Origin: Candidatus Gastranaerophilales bacterium
GTDB taxonomy: Bacteria > Cyanobacteriota > Vampirovibrionia > Gastranaerophilales > Gastranaerophilaceae
Assembly: GCA_910586855.1 (NCBI GenBank)
Contig: CAJUJH010000001.1
Span: 887,339-951,338 of the forward strand
DNA length: 64,000 bases
Reading direction: 5' to 3'
The position numbers were made by a program, and so were the translations under genes. Below the pieces are notes generated by a model. It was not told where the DNA came from. It worked only from the letters and a program-made list of their open reading frames with translations, and searched no databases. Shown here piece after piece: positions 43,420 to 51,366 of the stretch; the first letter of the stretch is position 1; every line of letters starts with the position of its first letter.

Positions 43420-45144
43420 ATGCCAAAAGAAAATGTATCAAAATTTGTACTTGAGCAAGTAAAGTTAATGCCAAAACTCCCCGGATGCTATCAGTATTAT
43501 GATGCTAAAGGTGAGGTTATATATGTAGGCAAGGCAAAAAACCTGTTTAATCGTGTAAAAAGCTATTTTACATCAAATGATTCAATCAAGGTAAATGTTA
43601 TGGTGCCAAAGATTGCAAAAATTGAATGCATTGTTGTGGATAGTGAAGTTGAAGCGCTGATTTTAGAAGCAGAGCTCATTAAAAAATATAAACCTCGTTA
43701 TAATATTTTATTGAAAGATGATAAAAAATTTCCCTATTTTCTTGTGACTGATGAAGAGTACCCCAGGATTACCGTTGTAAGAAAGGCAAATAAAAACCCT
43801 TTAAAGGGTAAATATTTTGGTCCATACACGGATTCTAGGGCAATGTGGGCAACGCTTGAATTATTGGGTAAAATATTTCCTCTAAAAAAATGCAAAACTC
43901 CAAAATTTAATTCCCGCCCATGCCTGTACTATGATATCGGGCAATGCACGGCACCGTGTCAAAAAATGATATCAAGCGAAGAATATAAAAAGATTTTAAA
44001 AGATGCTGAAATGTTTTTATCGGGCAGGCAGACAGAGCTTTTAAAAGCGCTTGAAGATGAGATGAAAAAGTATTCTAAAAATCTTGAATTTGAAAAAGCT
44101 GCACGATACAGAAATTCTTATCTTGATGTTAAAAAAACGATGGAAAAACAGAAAATAGTTTCTGAAAATACCAAGGTAAATCAAGATTTTATTGGGATTG
44201 TAAAAGAGCATAACCTTTATTCTGTAAGCATACTGGAAATTCGCGAAGGCAGGCTTATAAATAAGAAAGATTTTGATTTTTCACAGTTTGCAAGTGAGCC
44301 TAAAGAGGCAGCAGATTTGTTTGCGGATTCAGATGATAAAGCACCTGAACATAATGATTTTTCGGAAGTTTCAAAGGCTGTAATGCGTGAATATTATTCA
44401 ATTTTAAATGATAGTGACATCCCAAAATCAATTATTCTTGCAGTACTGCCTGATGATAAAAATATTTATGAAACCTGGCTGTCTTCTCGTCTGGGTAAAA
44501 AGGTTGTTTTAAGCGCACCAAAAAATAAGAAAGAAGAAGAGATTTTGGCACTTGCGCAAAAAAATGCCGAATTTAATATTGAACAATTAAAGTTAAAAGA
44601 ATTTGCAGAGCTCCAAAATGATTACAATGAGGTTGGTGCTTATATCCAGGAAAAACTTGGGCTTAAAAATTTCCCGCATACAATTGAATGCTATGATATT
44701 TCTCATATTCAAGGTACAAATACTGTTGCAAGCCGCGTCTTTTTTGAAAATGGCATGCCAAAAAAATCCCAGTACCGTCGATATAAATTAAGAACTATCA
44801 AAAAGGGTGAAGTTGATGATTTTAAGAGTATGAGAGAAGTTTTGTCCCGTCGTTTTAAAAGAATTGTAAGCGGAGATGATGCAGCACCTGATTTAATCAT
44901 TATAGATGGCGGCAAGGGGCAGTTATCAAGCGTTTATGAGATTATGAAGGAATTTAATTTAAATATTGACCTTGTTTCGCTTGCAAAACGTGAAGAAGAA
45001 GTTTTTAAGCCAAATATTTCTGAGCCCGTGATTTTTCCTATAAAATCTTCAGCACTGCATCTTTTTCAGCGTGTGCGTGATGAAGCTCACCGTTTTGCTG
45101 TTACCTACCATAAGAAACTTAGAAGCAAAAATATGCTGAAATAG
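43420..45144 (+). CDS. uvrC: Excinuclease ABC subunit C, lacking the C-terminal (HhH)2 domain
   Basis: Nuclease of nucleotide excision repair, making both cuts around a lesion marked by UvrA/UvrB. Domains: GIY-YIG nuclease (about 12-95, 'GCYQYYDAKGEVIYVGKAKN'), a UvrB-contacting UVR helix pair (about 205-240, 'NLEFEKAARYRNSY') and the RNase H-like nuclease ('ECYDISHIQGTNTVASRVFF', 'IIIDGGKGQLSSVYEI'). The protein stops right after 'RDEAHRFAVTYHKKLRSK', where UvrC normally continues for about 50-60 residues into the DNA-binding double helix-hairpin-helix. A convergent regulator gene occupies that space. Confidence 0.93.
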   Translation: MPKENVSKFVLEQVKLMPKLPGCYQYYDAKGEVIYVGKAKNLFNRVKSYFTSNDSIKVNVMVPKIAKIECIVVDSEVEALILEAELIKKYKPRYNILLKDDKKFPYFLVTDEEYPRITVVRKANKNPLKGKYFGPYTDSRAMWATLELLGKIFPLKKCKTPKFNSRPCLYYDIGQCTAPCQKMISSEEYKKILKDAEMFLSGRQTELLKALEDEMKKYSKNLEFEKAARYRNSYLDVKKTMEKQKIVSENTKVNQDFIGIVKEHNLYSVSILEIREGRLINKKDFDFSQFASEPKEAADLFADSDDKAPEHNDFSEVSKAVMREYYSILNDSDIPKSIILAVLPDDKNIYETWLSSRLGKKVVLSAPKNKKEEEILALAQKNAEFNIEQLKLKEFAELQNDYNEVGAYIQEKLGLKNFPHTIECYDISHIQGTNTVASRVFFENGMPKKSQYRRYKLRTIKKGEVDDFKSMREVLSRRFKRIVSGDDAAPDLIIIDGGKGQLSSVYEIMKEFNLNIDLVSLAKREEEVFKPNISEPVIFPIKSSALHLFQRVRDEAHRFAVTYHKKLRSKNMLK

Positions 45145-45145
45145 T

Positions 45146-45460
45146 CTAGCTAAGCTGATTTATTATATTTTCAATCAAAAAGATTAGGTTTGAGTTTTTG
45201 ATATTTTTAATTTTTGCAGCTAATTCCTTTTTATGTTCCATAGTTACATTTTCATCGTATATAAAAAATTCGTAAGGCTGAACATCAAGTATTTCTGGTA
45301 ATTTTTGAAATACTTTAAATGACATAAAACTTTTCCCGGTTTCAATATTGCTTAGGGTATTTGTTTCGATACCTATTTTTACAGCAAGCTGTTCCTGGGT
45401 TAAGCCTCTAATTTTTCTAAATTGCCTAATTTTATTACCTAGCGGTTTTCTTAAGTCCAT
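45146..45460 (-). CDS. XRE-family transcriptional regulator
   Basis: 104 residues. A Cro/CI-type helix-turn-helix spans about 9-63: 'IRQFRKIRGLTQEQLAVKIG' and 'TNTLSNIETGKSFMSFKVFQ', with 'QPYEFF' closing the domain. The remaining 40 residues are helical and may dimerise. Ends one base from the uvrC stop (convergent) and is divergent from the secreted protein gene at 45582, which it may control. No ligand domain. Confidence 0.9.
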   Translation of the reverse strand: MDLRKPLGNKIRQFRKIRGLTQEQLAVKIGIETNTLSNIETGKSFMSFKVFQKLPEILDVQPYEFFIYDENVTMEHKKELAAKIKNIKNSNLIFLIENIINQLS

Positions 45461-45581
45461 ATTTTAATAATAAACATTACTTGCAAAATTAATAACCATT
45501 TATATTGTGATAAAATAATTTGATTTATCATAAAATAAATGATATATTCTTTTTTAATACATAAAGTAATGGGGGTTGAAT

Positions 45582-46220
45582 ATGTATCTTAAAAAAACAG
45601 CGGCATTTTTATATTTTTTATTGTTCTTTTTTGAATTCTTTACTCCTGTTTGCTATGCAACAGATGGGCTTTTAGTATCAGTAGATAATAAAAATATAGA
45701 ATTTGTAAATACTGATGAGCATTTGTCTTTAAATATGTCTGCAGAGCCGGAAAGTAAAAAAGCAGAAAAGAATGAAATTGTAATTAAGAAAAAAACAAAA
45801 GTTCCAGTAGTTGTTACACATGAAGTTACAAGTAAAAATGCTGCAACTGGACGTAAAATAGAGGCTAGAATTTTTAAAGATATTATTATAAATGATGTTG
45901 TTATTTTTAGAGAAGGGGATAGAGCCGTTTTAAATGTAGCGTATTCTAAAAAAGCAGGTTTTTTAGGAATCCCTAGTAAATTAACAATAAGGGATGGCGA
46001 AGTATTTGATATCAATGGAAAAGAATATAAGGTTGATTTAGAACAGCTTTTGGTTGGAAAGGCTAAACTTTATCCAAAAATTTTAGCCACTATTAGCTTG
46101 TTTTTCTTATGGCCGCTTCTATTCTTTGCACTTGTAAAAGGAGATGAAGCCGAACTGCCTTCCAACGCTCCTATAGAGACATTTATACGTAATAATACAA
46201 TCTTTGTGCCTAGGTTATAA
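45582..46220 (+). CDS. Secreted or membrane-anchored protein with KKAGF beta module
   Basis: 212 residues. A signal peptide ends near 'VCYA'. A linker rich in Lys/Glu follows, then a beta module (about 80-155) with 'IIINDVVIFREGDRAVLNVA', 'YSKKAGFLGIPSKLTI' and 'DINGKEYKV', resembling the module of the glycine-zipper protein at 30645. A C-terminal transmembrane helix at about 168-186 ('ISLFFLWPLLFFALV') anchors it. ATG 45582 is preferred over a TTG two codons earlier because of a G-rich ribosome-binding site. Followed by the TPR gene after 14 bp. Confidence 0.6.
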   Translation: MYLKKTAAFLYFLLFFFEFFTPVCYATDGLLVSVDNKNIEFVNTDEHLSLNMSAEPESKKAEKNEIVIKKKTKVPVVVTHEVTSKNAATGRKIEARIFKDIIINDVVIFREGDRAVLNVAYSKKAGFLGIPSKLTIRDGEVFDINGKEYKVDLEQLLVGKAKLYPKILATISLFFLWPLLFFALVKGDEAELPSNAPIETFIRNNTIFVPRL

Positions 46221-46234
46221 TTTGGAGATTTTTA

Positions 46235-46807
46235 ATGAAAAAGATAATTTTGACAATTTTTATACTTTCTATATTTCAAATATCATTTGCCTGTGATAAT
46301 GAAAAGCAATGTATTGAGCTTGCTCTGGAGAATAAGACTGATTTTAAAACTGCTCTTAAGTATTTAGATGAAGCCGTAAAATTCAATGAACAATCTGAGC
46401 GGGCATATTATTACAGAGCACTTTTAAAGTTTGAAAATGGCAAAAGAAAATCGTCGCTTAAAGATTACGATAAATTAATAAAAAAGTATCCCAATAATTG
46501 GATTTATCATTTCAACAGGGCTTATGTATGTTATTCTCTCGGTCAAATTTTTTTAAAAGGTGCTGCAGTAGGCTTTAAAGATGCCTATGAGCTTAATCGC
46601 GATTCTGAGATTGCAAGAATAAATTATGGTATAGCACAAGATGCAAGTGATACGTACTCTGAAACAACTGTTATGTTTGGACCTATTGCCGGAGCAATTG
46701 GTAGTAAAAATAGACGCCCTGTTGAAAAGCTTGGAATTGACCTTTGGGCAATTTTTCAATCTGCTGAAAACCAAAAAGGCTTTATAGATAGAAATGATGA
46801 AGATTAA
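46235..46807 (+). CDS. Exported TPR protein
   Basis: 190 residues. A signal peptide 'MKKIILTIFILSIFQIS' is followed by a Cys at about 20, but the surrounding residues are a poor lipobox. Two or three TPR units are visible: 'FKTALKYLDEAVKFNEQSER', 'YYYRALLKFENGKRKSSLKD' and 'WIYHFNRAYVCYSLGQI'. The C-terminal 60 residues are not TPR. Probably periplasmic and co-expressed with the secreted protein upstream. Has its own terminator. Confidence 0.72.
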   Translation: MKKIILTIFILSIFQISFACDNEKQCIELALENKTDFKTALKYLDEAVKFNEQSERAYYYRALLKFENGKRKSSLKDYDKLIKKYPNNWIYHFNRAYVCYSLGQIFLKGAAVGFKDAYELNRDSEIARINYGIAQDASDTYSETTVMFGPIAGAIGSKNRRPVEKLGIDLWAIFQSAENQKGFIDRNDED

Positions 46808-46851
46808 TAATGTAACTGTGCCAGATTCCTTTTCGTGCGATATACACGTAC

Positions 46852-46880
46852 AAAGCACCTTAAAAGGGTGCTTTTTTTAA
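46852..46880 (+). terminator. Rho-independent terminator
   Basis: AAAGCACC (46852-46859) pairs with GGTGCTTT (46867-46874), with a run of seven T from 46872. Closes the secreted protein-TPR unit. Confidence 0.85.
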
Positions 46881-46950
46881 TGCAAAGAAATATGTTTTCA
46901 TGTTTTAAATTTTTACATATTAAACTACAAAATGTGCAAAGGTATTTTTT

Positions 46951-47508
46951 ATGATTTCATTTGGTGCAAAATATATAAATTCTGTAAATATTCAAAAAAT
47001 TAATCGAAATAATGATTTGGTTGAACAATGCAGGGTATCTTGTGTCGAACTTGACCCTGAATGTGATGAAGATATAGATGCAATGGCTGATATTGCTGAA
47101 AGATGGGATTCATATTGGAAATTTCCAGAGCTAATATTTAATTGTATGAAATATTATTCAAAATATAATGATAAGTTAGAGGGTAATAAATTTTATGCTC
47201 TTACGGCACAAACAAAACATTTTACTTGCCTTCAACCCTCCGAGGTTCTTGCAGTATGTCAGCTTGATGAAGAAAGTGATGACACTGTAAAGTTAAAATA
47301 TTTGGAAGTAAAGCCTGATAATGTTGGACTGGTTAAAAAACCTTATGAATACAATCATGTTGGAAGTGGAGTATTAAATGCGCTTAAGAATATATTTTCC
47401 GGTAAAAGAATAAGACTTTTTTCCACGCCAACAGCTGTTGAATTTTATAAAGCAAATAACTTTAGCGAATCGGGAACTGCTTGTTCTGAAATGCATTATG
47501 ATGCCTGA
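46951..47508 (+). CDS. GNAT-like protein
   Basis: 185 residues. The C-terminal part fits the acetyltransferase (GNAT) core: 'VKLKYLEVKPDN', 'HVGSGVLNALKNIF', 'IRLFSTPTAVEFYKANNFSE', in which the G-S-G turn would take the place of the acetyl-CoA loop and 'FYKANNF' the usual last helix. The N-terminal half is less typical and begins 'MISFGAKYI'. No substrate can be named. AAAGG lies 8 nt before the ATG. Monocistronic. Confidence 0.55.
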   Translation: MISFGAKYINSVNIQKINRNNDLVEQCRVSCVELDPECDEDIDAMADIAERWDSYWKFPELIFNCMKYYSKYNDKLEGNKFYALTAQTKHFTCLQPSEVLAVCQLDEESDDTVKLKYLEVKPDNVGLVKKPYEYNHVGSGVLNALKNIFSGKRIRLFSTPTAVEFYKANNFSESGTACSEMHYDA

Positions 47509-47652
47509 TACCCATTGATTAACTTTTGTTAAAATTCTACCTAAAATTATATAAAAATCTGCTTTTAATTTTTTTCTTAAGTGTTATAATAGTAGTAATA
47601 AAATCATGTTAACTAACTGTATAAAAAACGTTTAAAAAAGGGAACTTTGACG

Positions 47653-48009
47653 ATGAATTTAAAACATGGGTCACTTGAAAGTGTAATATTAAATTCTTTA
47701 TGGGAACTTGAAAAATGCGGTATTTATAAAAATTCTGTTAAAGATGTTTTTGAGCATATAAATAATTCTAATTCTGCAAAAAGAGCCTATACTACAATAA
47801 AAACAGTAATGGACAGACTATATGAAAAAGAAGTGCTACTTAGAATTAAACAAGGCAAAAAATTCTACTATAGAACCGCATATTCAAGTAATGATATTAT
47901 TACAACCTCTCTTCAAAAAATAGCAACCCAATACTGTAACGGCGATATTTCAAAATTAGCCTCTATTGCAACCACGATTGCAGCATCCCAAACTTCACTT
48001 AAGGTTTAA
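47653..48009 (+). CDS. BlaI/MecI-family transcriptional regulator
   Basis: 118 residues with the winged-helix pattern of the penicillinase-repressor family: 'LESVILNSLWELEKCG', 'AYTTIKTVMDRLYEKEVLLR' and 'KQGKKFYYRTAYS'. Members usually repress a target until a membrane sensor (BlaR1) cleaves them; no BlaR1 is in the window. An ATG two codons after a TTG is the better start relative to GGGAA. A GTTATAAT box lies about 65 bp upstream. Heads a probable operon with the next two genes. Confidence 0.8.
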   Translation: MNLKHGSLESVILNSLWELEKCGIYKNSVKDVFEHINNSNSAKRAYTTIKTVMDRLYEKEVLLRIKQGKKFYYRTAYSSNDIITTSLQKIATQYCNGDISKLASIATTIAASQTSLKV

Positions 48010-48011
48010 AA

Positions 48012-48455
48012 TTGAAATTATTTGAAGATATTATAGAAAAATTAAACAAGCTTTTATATGTAAAGCCGAAAACTTCTTCCGTAATTACTTTGGAAGATAA
48101 AATTAAATTGAGAAAAGAAGTGTCAAATCTTCTTTTTTCTGTATTATCAGGTGAAAAAACAGTATTAAATGCTGTATCAAAATTTCCAAAAAATAAGGAA
48201 GATAATAGTGTCGCTGTTTGTTTTCATATTTTAATGCACCTTGAGGCCGATGAAGATATAAGAAAACGGGATAATATTTATAGAGAAGAGCAGGACGAAT
48301 TTATTTTAAATATTGCCCAGATTCTTCAAAAAGGGGAAGATATTCCATTAAACATAATTAATGAGTATAATGATTTTTATGATGAAAGCTTAATTTATCC
48401 TGAAATAAATAAAAAGACGATAATTGCAAGGCTTAAAAAATATATAAATATTTAA
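48012..48455 (+). CDS. Protein of unknown function
   Basis: 147 residues, helical, not recognised. It has 'DKIKLRKEVSNLLFSVLSGE' and 'AVCFHILMHLEADEDI' helices and a charged tail; no signal or membrane helix. TTG start, two bases after the BlaI-type gene's stop, and three bases before the TadE-like gene, so it belongs to this operon. Confidence 0.6.
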   Translation: MKLFEDIIEKLNKLLYVKPKTSSVITLEDKIKLRKEVSNLLFSVLSGEKTVLNAVSKFPKNKEDNSVAVCFHILMHLEADEDIRKRDNIYREEQDEFILNIAQILQKGEDIPLNIINEYNDFYDESLIYPEINKKTIIARLKKYINI

Positions 48456-48458
48456 TAT

Positions 48459-48938
48459 ATGATAAAAAAAGTTCTCAAATTTAAAAAAATAAATGCACAG
48501 GCTGTTGTTGAAGGATGTATTGCCTTTGTTTTAACTTTTTTAATTTTTATTTTCATAATGGAATTTGCACTATATTTTCAAAACATGTACGCTAATCAAA
48601 CCTTTTCAGATGATATTAATGCTAATATTTCATCTTTTGATAGAGAAAGTTTTTGCACTAAGCCGGATGATGAAGCTTTAGAATTAATTGAAAGCAGGGC
48701 AAAAAAATATCTTGATAATAAACTGGAATTAAGTATTGATAAGCAAAATGAAGATATTCTTGTATTAAAATCAAAAGAAAATTTTTTAAACAAAAACATT
48801 TTAACCGTAAAGATTGTGTGCTCTAATTTAAACACAGGCTATATTGTAAAAAGCGAATATTTATACAGGGGATTTTTCGTATTTAGAACAGGTCATACGC
48901 TTTCGGGTATTTCAAGTGTTCAGACCCCAGGATTTTAA
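48459..48938 (+). CDS. TadE-like pseudopilin/membrane protein
   Basis: 159 residues. A short basic start, then 'NAQAVVEGCIAFVLTFLIFI', the pattern of TadE/TadF-like pseudopilins (small residues, then Val-Glu, then a hydrophobic helix). The remaining 110 residues are extracytoplasmic, with two Cys residues ('SFCTKPDD' and 'IVCSNLNT') that may pair. No other tad or pilus gene is nearby, so the type of structure it serves is unknown. It closes the BlaI-type operon. Confidence 0.6.
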   Translation: MIKKVLKFKKINAQAVVEGCIAFVLTFLIFIFIMEFALYFQNMYANQTFSDDINANISSFDRESFCTKPDDEALELIESRAKKYLDNKLELSIDKQNEDILVLKSKENFLNKNILTVKIVCSNLNTGYIVKSEYLYRGFFVFRTGHTLSGISSVQTPGF

Positions 48939-49025
48939 TATTGTTAAGAAATTGTATTAAAATATCACATTCTCTTTTAATTTGCTATTCTTTTATTATC
49001 TAAATTTAAAAAAGGAATCATAAAA

Positions 49026-49715
49026 TTGCAAAGTGTAGATATTATTATACCTGTTTATAATGAAGAAAAAACAATTGAAAATATATTAGAAATTTTAGAA
49101 AATACCGATTTTTGCGGTTTAGAAAAAAATTTTATAATAGTTGATGATTATTCAACAGATTCCACACGGGAAATCTTAAAAAGATATGAAGATAAATATA
49201 CGGTAATTTATAAAGAAAAAAACGGCGGGAAGGGTTCTGCTGTAAATGTCGGTTTTGAAAATGCCAAAAGTGATATCGTAATTATTCAAGATGCTGATTT
49301 AGAATATAATCCGTCTGATTATGCTCCGCTTTTAAAGCTGATAATTGATGGTGAAGCAGATGTTGTCTATGGCTCTAGATTTTTAGGCACCCCGTTTAAA
49401 GATTTTATGTTCTTAAGTTATGTTGCAAATAAGTTTTTGACACTTTTAACAAATATTCTCTATGGTACAAAATTAACGGATATGGAAACCTGTTACAAGG
49501 CAATAAGAAAAGAATTTGTTAAAGATATGAATATAAAATCAAACAAGTTTGACCTTGAGCCTGAAATTACTGCCAAGCTTGTTAAAAAAGGTGCAAAAAT
49601 TAAAGAGCTGCCAATTAAATATAATGCAAGAAGCTATCAAGAAGGTAAGAAAATTACTTATAAAGACGGGCTTATGGCAATTAGGGCGCTTTTTTATTAC
49701 AGATTTTTTAACTAA
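49026..49715 (+). CDS. Family 2 glycosyltransferase (DPM1-like)
   Basis: 229 residues, a single GT-A domain: 'DIIIPVYNEEKTIENILEIL' at the start, 'VDDYSTDSTREILKRY', 'IIQDADLEYNPSDY' with the metal-binding DAD, and 'TDMETCYKAIRKEF'. This matches dolichol/polyprenyl-phosphate mannose synthase-like enzymes that charge a lipid carrier with a sugar. No membrane helices follow, as in the soluble forms. TTG start with AAAGGAA upstream. Donor and acceptor are not determined. Confidence 0.88.
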   Translation: MQSVDIIIPVYNEEKTIENILEILENTDFCGLEKNFIIVDDYSTDSTREILKRYEDKYTVIYKEKNGGKGSAVNVGFENAKSDIVIIQDADLEYNPSDYAPLLKLIIDGEADVVYGSRFLGTPFKDFMFLSYVANKFLTLLTNILYGTKLTDMETCYKAIRKEFVKDMNIKSNKFDLEPEITAKLVKKGAKIKELPIKYNARSYQEGKKITYKDGLMAIRALFYYRFFN

Positions 49716-49747
49716 CTTTACATTTAATTAACTGTAGAAATTTTTAT

Positions 49748-49764
49748 TGTATGATTTTCATATG
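49748..49764 (+). promoter_or_regulatory. Leaderless promoter candidate for rsmH
   Basis: TATGAT (49750-49755) preceded by TTG is followed by six bases and the ATG at 49762. A frame five codons longer would start inside this box. No Shine-Dalgarno is present. Confidence 0.4.
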
Positions 49765-50724
49765 GAAAATTCCCCGATTACAGAAAATGATACAAAACCT
49801 GAATTTCAACATTACACCGTTATGTTAAATGAGGCGGTTGATGCCCTTATTCCTGATGGTGCGGTTTCTGATAAAATTTTTGTCGATGCTACTCTTGGTG
49901 GCGGCGGTCACAGCGCGCTTATAGCATCCAGGCTTTCAGATGGTGGGAAACTGATTTCATTTGATGTTGATACTGATGCAATTAATGCTGCAAAGAAAAA
50001 ACTTGAGCCTTACAAAAATGTGACAATAGTTCAGGATTCCTACGTTAATATTAAAGAAAACCTTGAAAGGCTTGGTATTGAAAAAATAACCGGCGGTATT
50101 ATTTTTGACCTTGGTGCTTCTTATCATCAGCTGACAAAGGCTGAGCGAGGTTTTTCTTTTATGAAAGATGCCCCGCTTGATATGCGATTTAATCAAGAAC
50201 AGGAATTTAGAGCATGGGATATTGTTAATAAATATTCTGCAGATGATTTGGTTAAAATTTTTTCCGAATATGGCGAAGAGCGCTTCTCCAAAAGAATTGC
50301 AAAAGCAATTGTTGAAAACAGACCTCTTAACACAACTTTACAATTGAGTGAATTAATTGTTAAATCCACGCCAAAAATAAAATCTAAAATTCATCCTGCC
50401 ACAAGGGTTTTTCAGGCATTAAGGATAGAAGTTAATAAAGAGTTGTTAAATTTTGAAAATACATTGAATGAAGTGCTTACATTATTAGATGCGGGTGCTA
50501 TAATAAGTGTAATAAGTTTTCATTCTTTGGAAGACAGACTCGCAAAAAACATACTTAAGCGCTTTTCTTTGGAATGTAGATGTGATAGAAATAAAGCCAA
50601 GTGTGATTGTGGCGGAAAACTTATAGAAATCATCACAAAGAAGCCGATTTTAGCAAGTGATGAAGAATTAAAAGCTAATCCTCCTTCAAGAAGTGCCAAA
50701 TTAAGGATAGCAAGGAAGGTTTAG
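49762..50724 (+). CDS. rsmH: 16S rRNA (cytosine(1402)-N4)-methyltransferase
   Basis: MraW/RsmH, methylating C1402 in the decoding centre of 16S rRNA. The 320 residues carry the SAM loop 'DATLGGGGHSALI', 'GIIFDLGASYHQLTKAERGF', 'DAPLDMRF', 'ATRVFQALRIEVNKEL' and 'VISFHSLEDR'. It heads the usual rsmH-ftsL-ftsI order; mraZ is not upstream. The ftsL-like gene begins three bases after its stop. Confidence 0.96.
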   Translation: MENSPITENDTKPEFQHYTVMLNEAVDALIPDGAVSDKIFVDATLGGGGHSALIASRLSDGGKLISFDVDTDAINAAKKKLEPYKNVTIVQDSYVNIKENLERLGIEKITGGIIFDLGASYHQLTKAERGFSFMKDAPLDMRFNQEQEFRAWDIVNKYSADDLVKIFSEYGEERFSKRIAKAIVENRPLNTTLQLSELIVKSTPKIKSKIHPATRVFQALRIEVNKELLNFENTLNEVLTLLDAGAIISVISFHSLEDRLAKNILKRFSLECRCDRNKAKCDCGGKLIEIITKKPILASDEELKANPPSRSAKLRIARKV

Positions 50725-50727
50725 TTT

Positions 50728-51342
50728 ATGGGTAAACAAGGAGAGAAGATTTTGAGTTTGTTGACATTTAAAAACAGCAATATTCAAGATAATATGAGGG
50801 AAACTTCTTCAAGAAATTTGAGAGATTCCTACAGAACATCTGGTGCAAGGCTTGGTTCTAGAGCTGGCATGAAATCTTCTATCACAAATCCTGTCTCTAA
50901 TAACTCTGTAAAAAATGAGAAGATTTCCGAAAACAAAAAGCAAGATAACCGGAATGTTCAACAAAATCAAATCATAAGCGGTTATTTTATTAAGGAAAAA
51001 TCTTATAAAGAAATGGTTATAGCAAGAATTAACAATTTTTTATGCGGAGTACTCTCATTACTTGTGTTGGTTTGTCTGGTTAGCTACTACTATGTAATCA
51101 ATGGTGAAATTCAGCTGAATCAGATAAGAAAAGAAACTCTTGCAATTAACTATGAAAATGAAGATATGCAGCACAGGCTTGATATTTTGCAATCTTTCTC
51201 CAATGTAGATAAACAAGTAACAAAGACTAAAATTCTTCAAACTGCAAAGCAGGTTATGGAATTATCTGCTGCTAATCTTCCAAACGTTAATTATGAAAAT
51301 AAAAATGCTTCTCCTGTTCCCGGCTGGTCTATGGGATATTAA
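50728..51342 (+). CDS. ftsL: FtsL-like division protein with long cytoplasmic extension
   Basis: 204 residues. Residues 1-92 are Ser/Asn/Arg-rich and probably disordered. One transmembrane helix at about 103-121 ('GVLSLLVLVCLVSYYYVI') is followed by a coiled coil ('GEIQLNQIRKETLAINYENE', 'KILQTAKQVMEL'), the layout of FtsL/FtsB. Sequence similarity in FtsL is always low; the call depends on topology plus position between rsmH and ftsI. The cytoplasmic part is much longer than in typical FtsL (total about 120). Confidence 0.7.
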   Translation: MGKQGEKILSLLTFKNSNIQDNMRETSSRNLRDSYRTSGARLGSRAGMKSSITNPVSNNSVKNEKISENKKQDNRNVQQNQIISGYFIKEKSYKEMVIARINNFLCGVLSLLVLVCLVSYYYVINGEIQLNQIRKETLAINYENEDMQHRLDILQSFSNVDKQVTKTKILQTAKQVMELSAANLPNVNYENKNASPVPGWSMGY

Positions 51343-51366
51343 TTTTTTATAAAAGGAGCATAAGGT

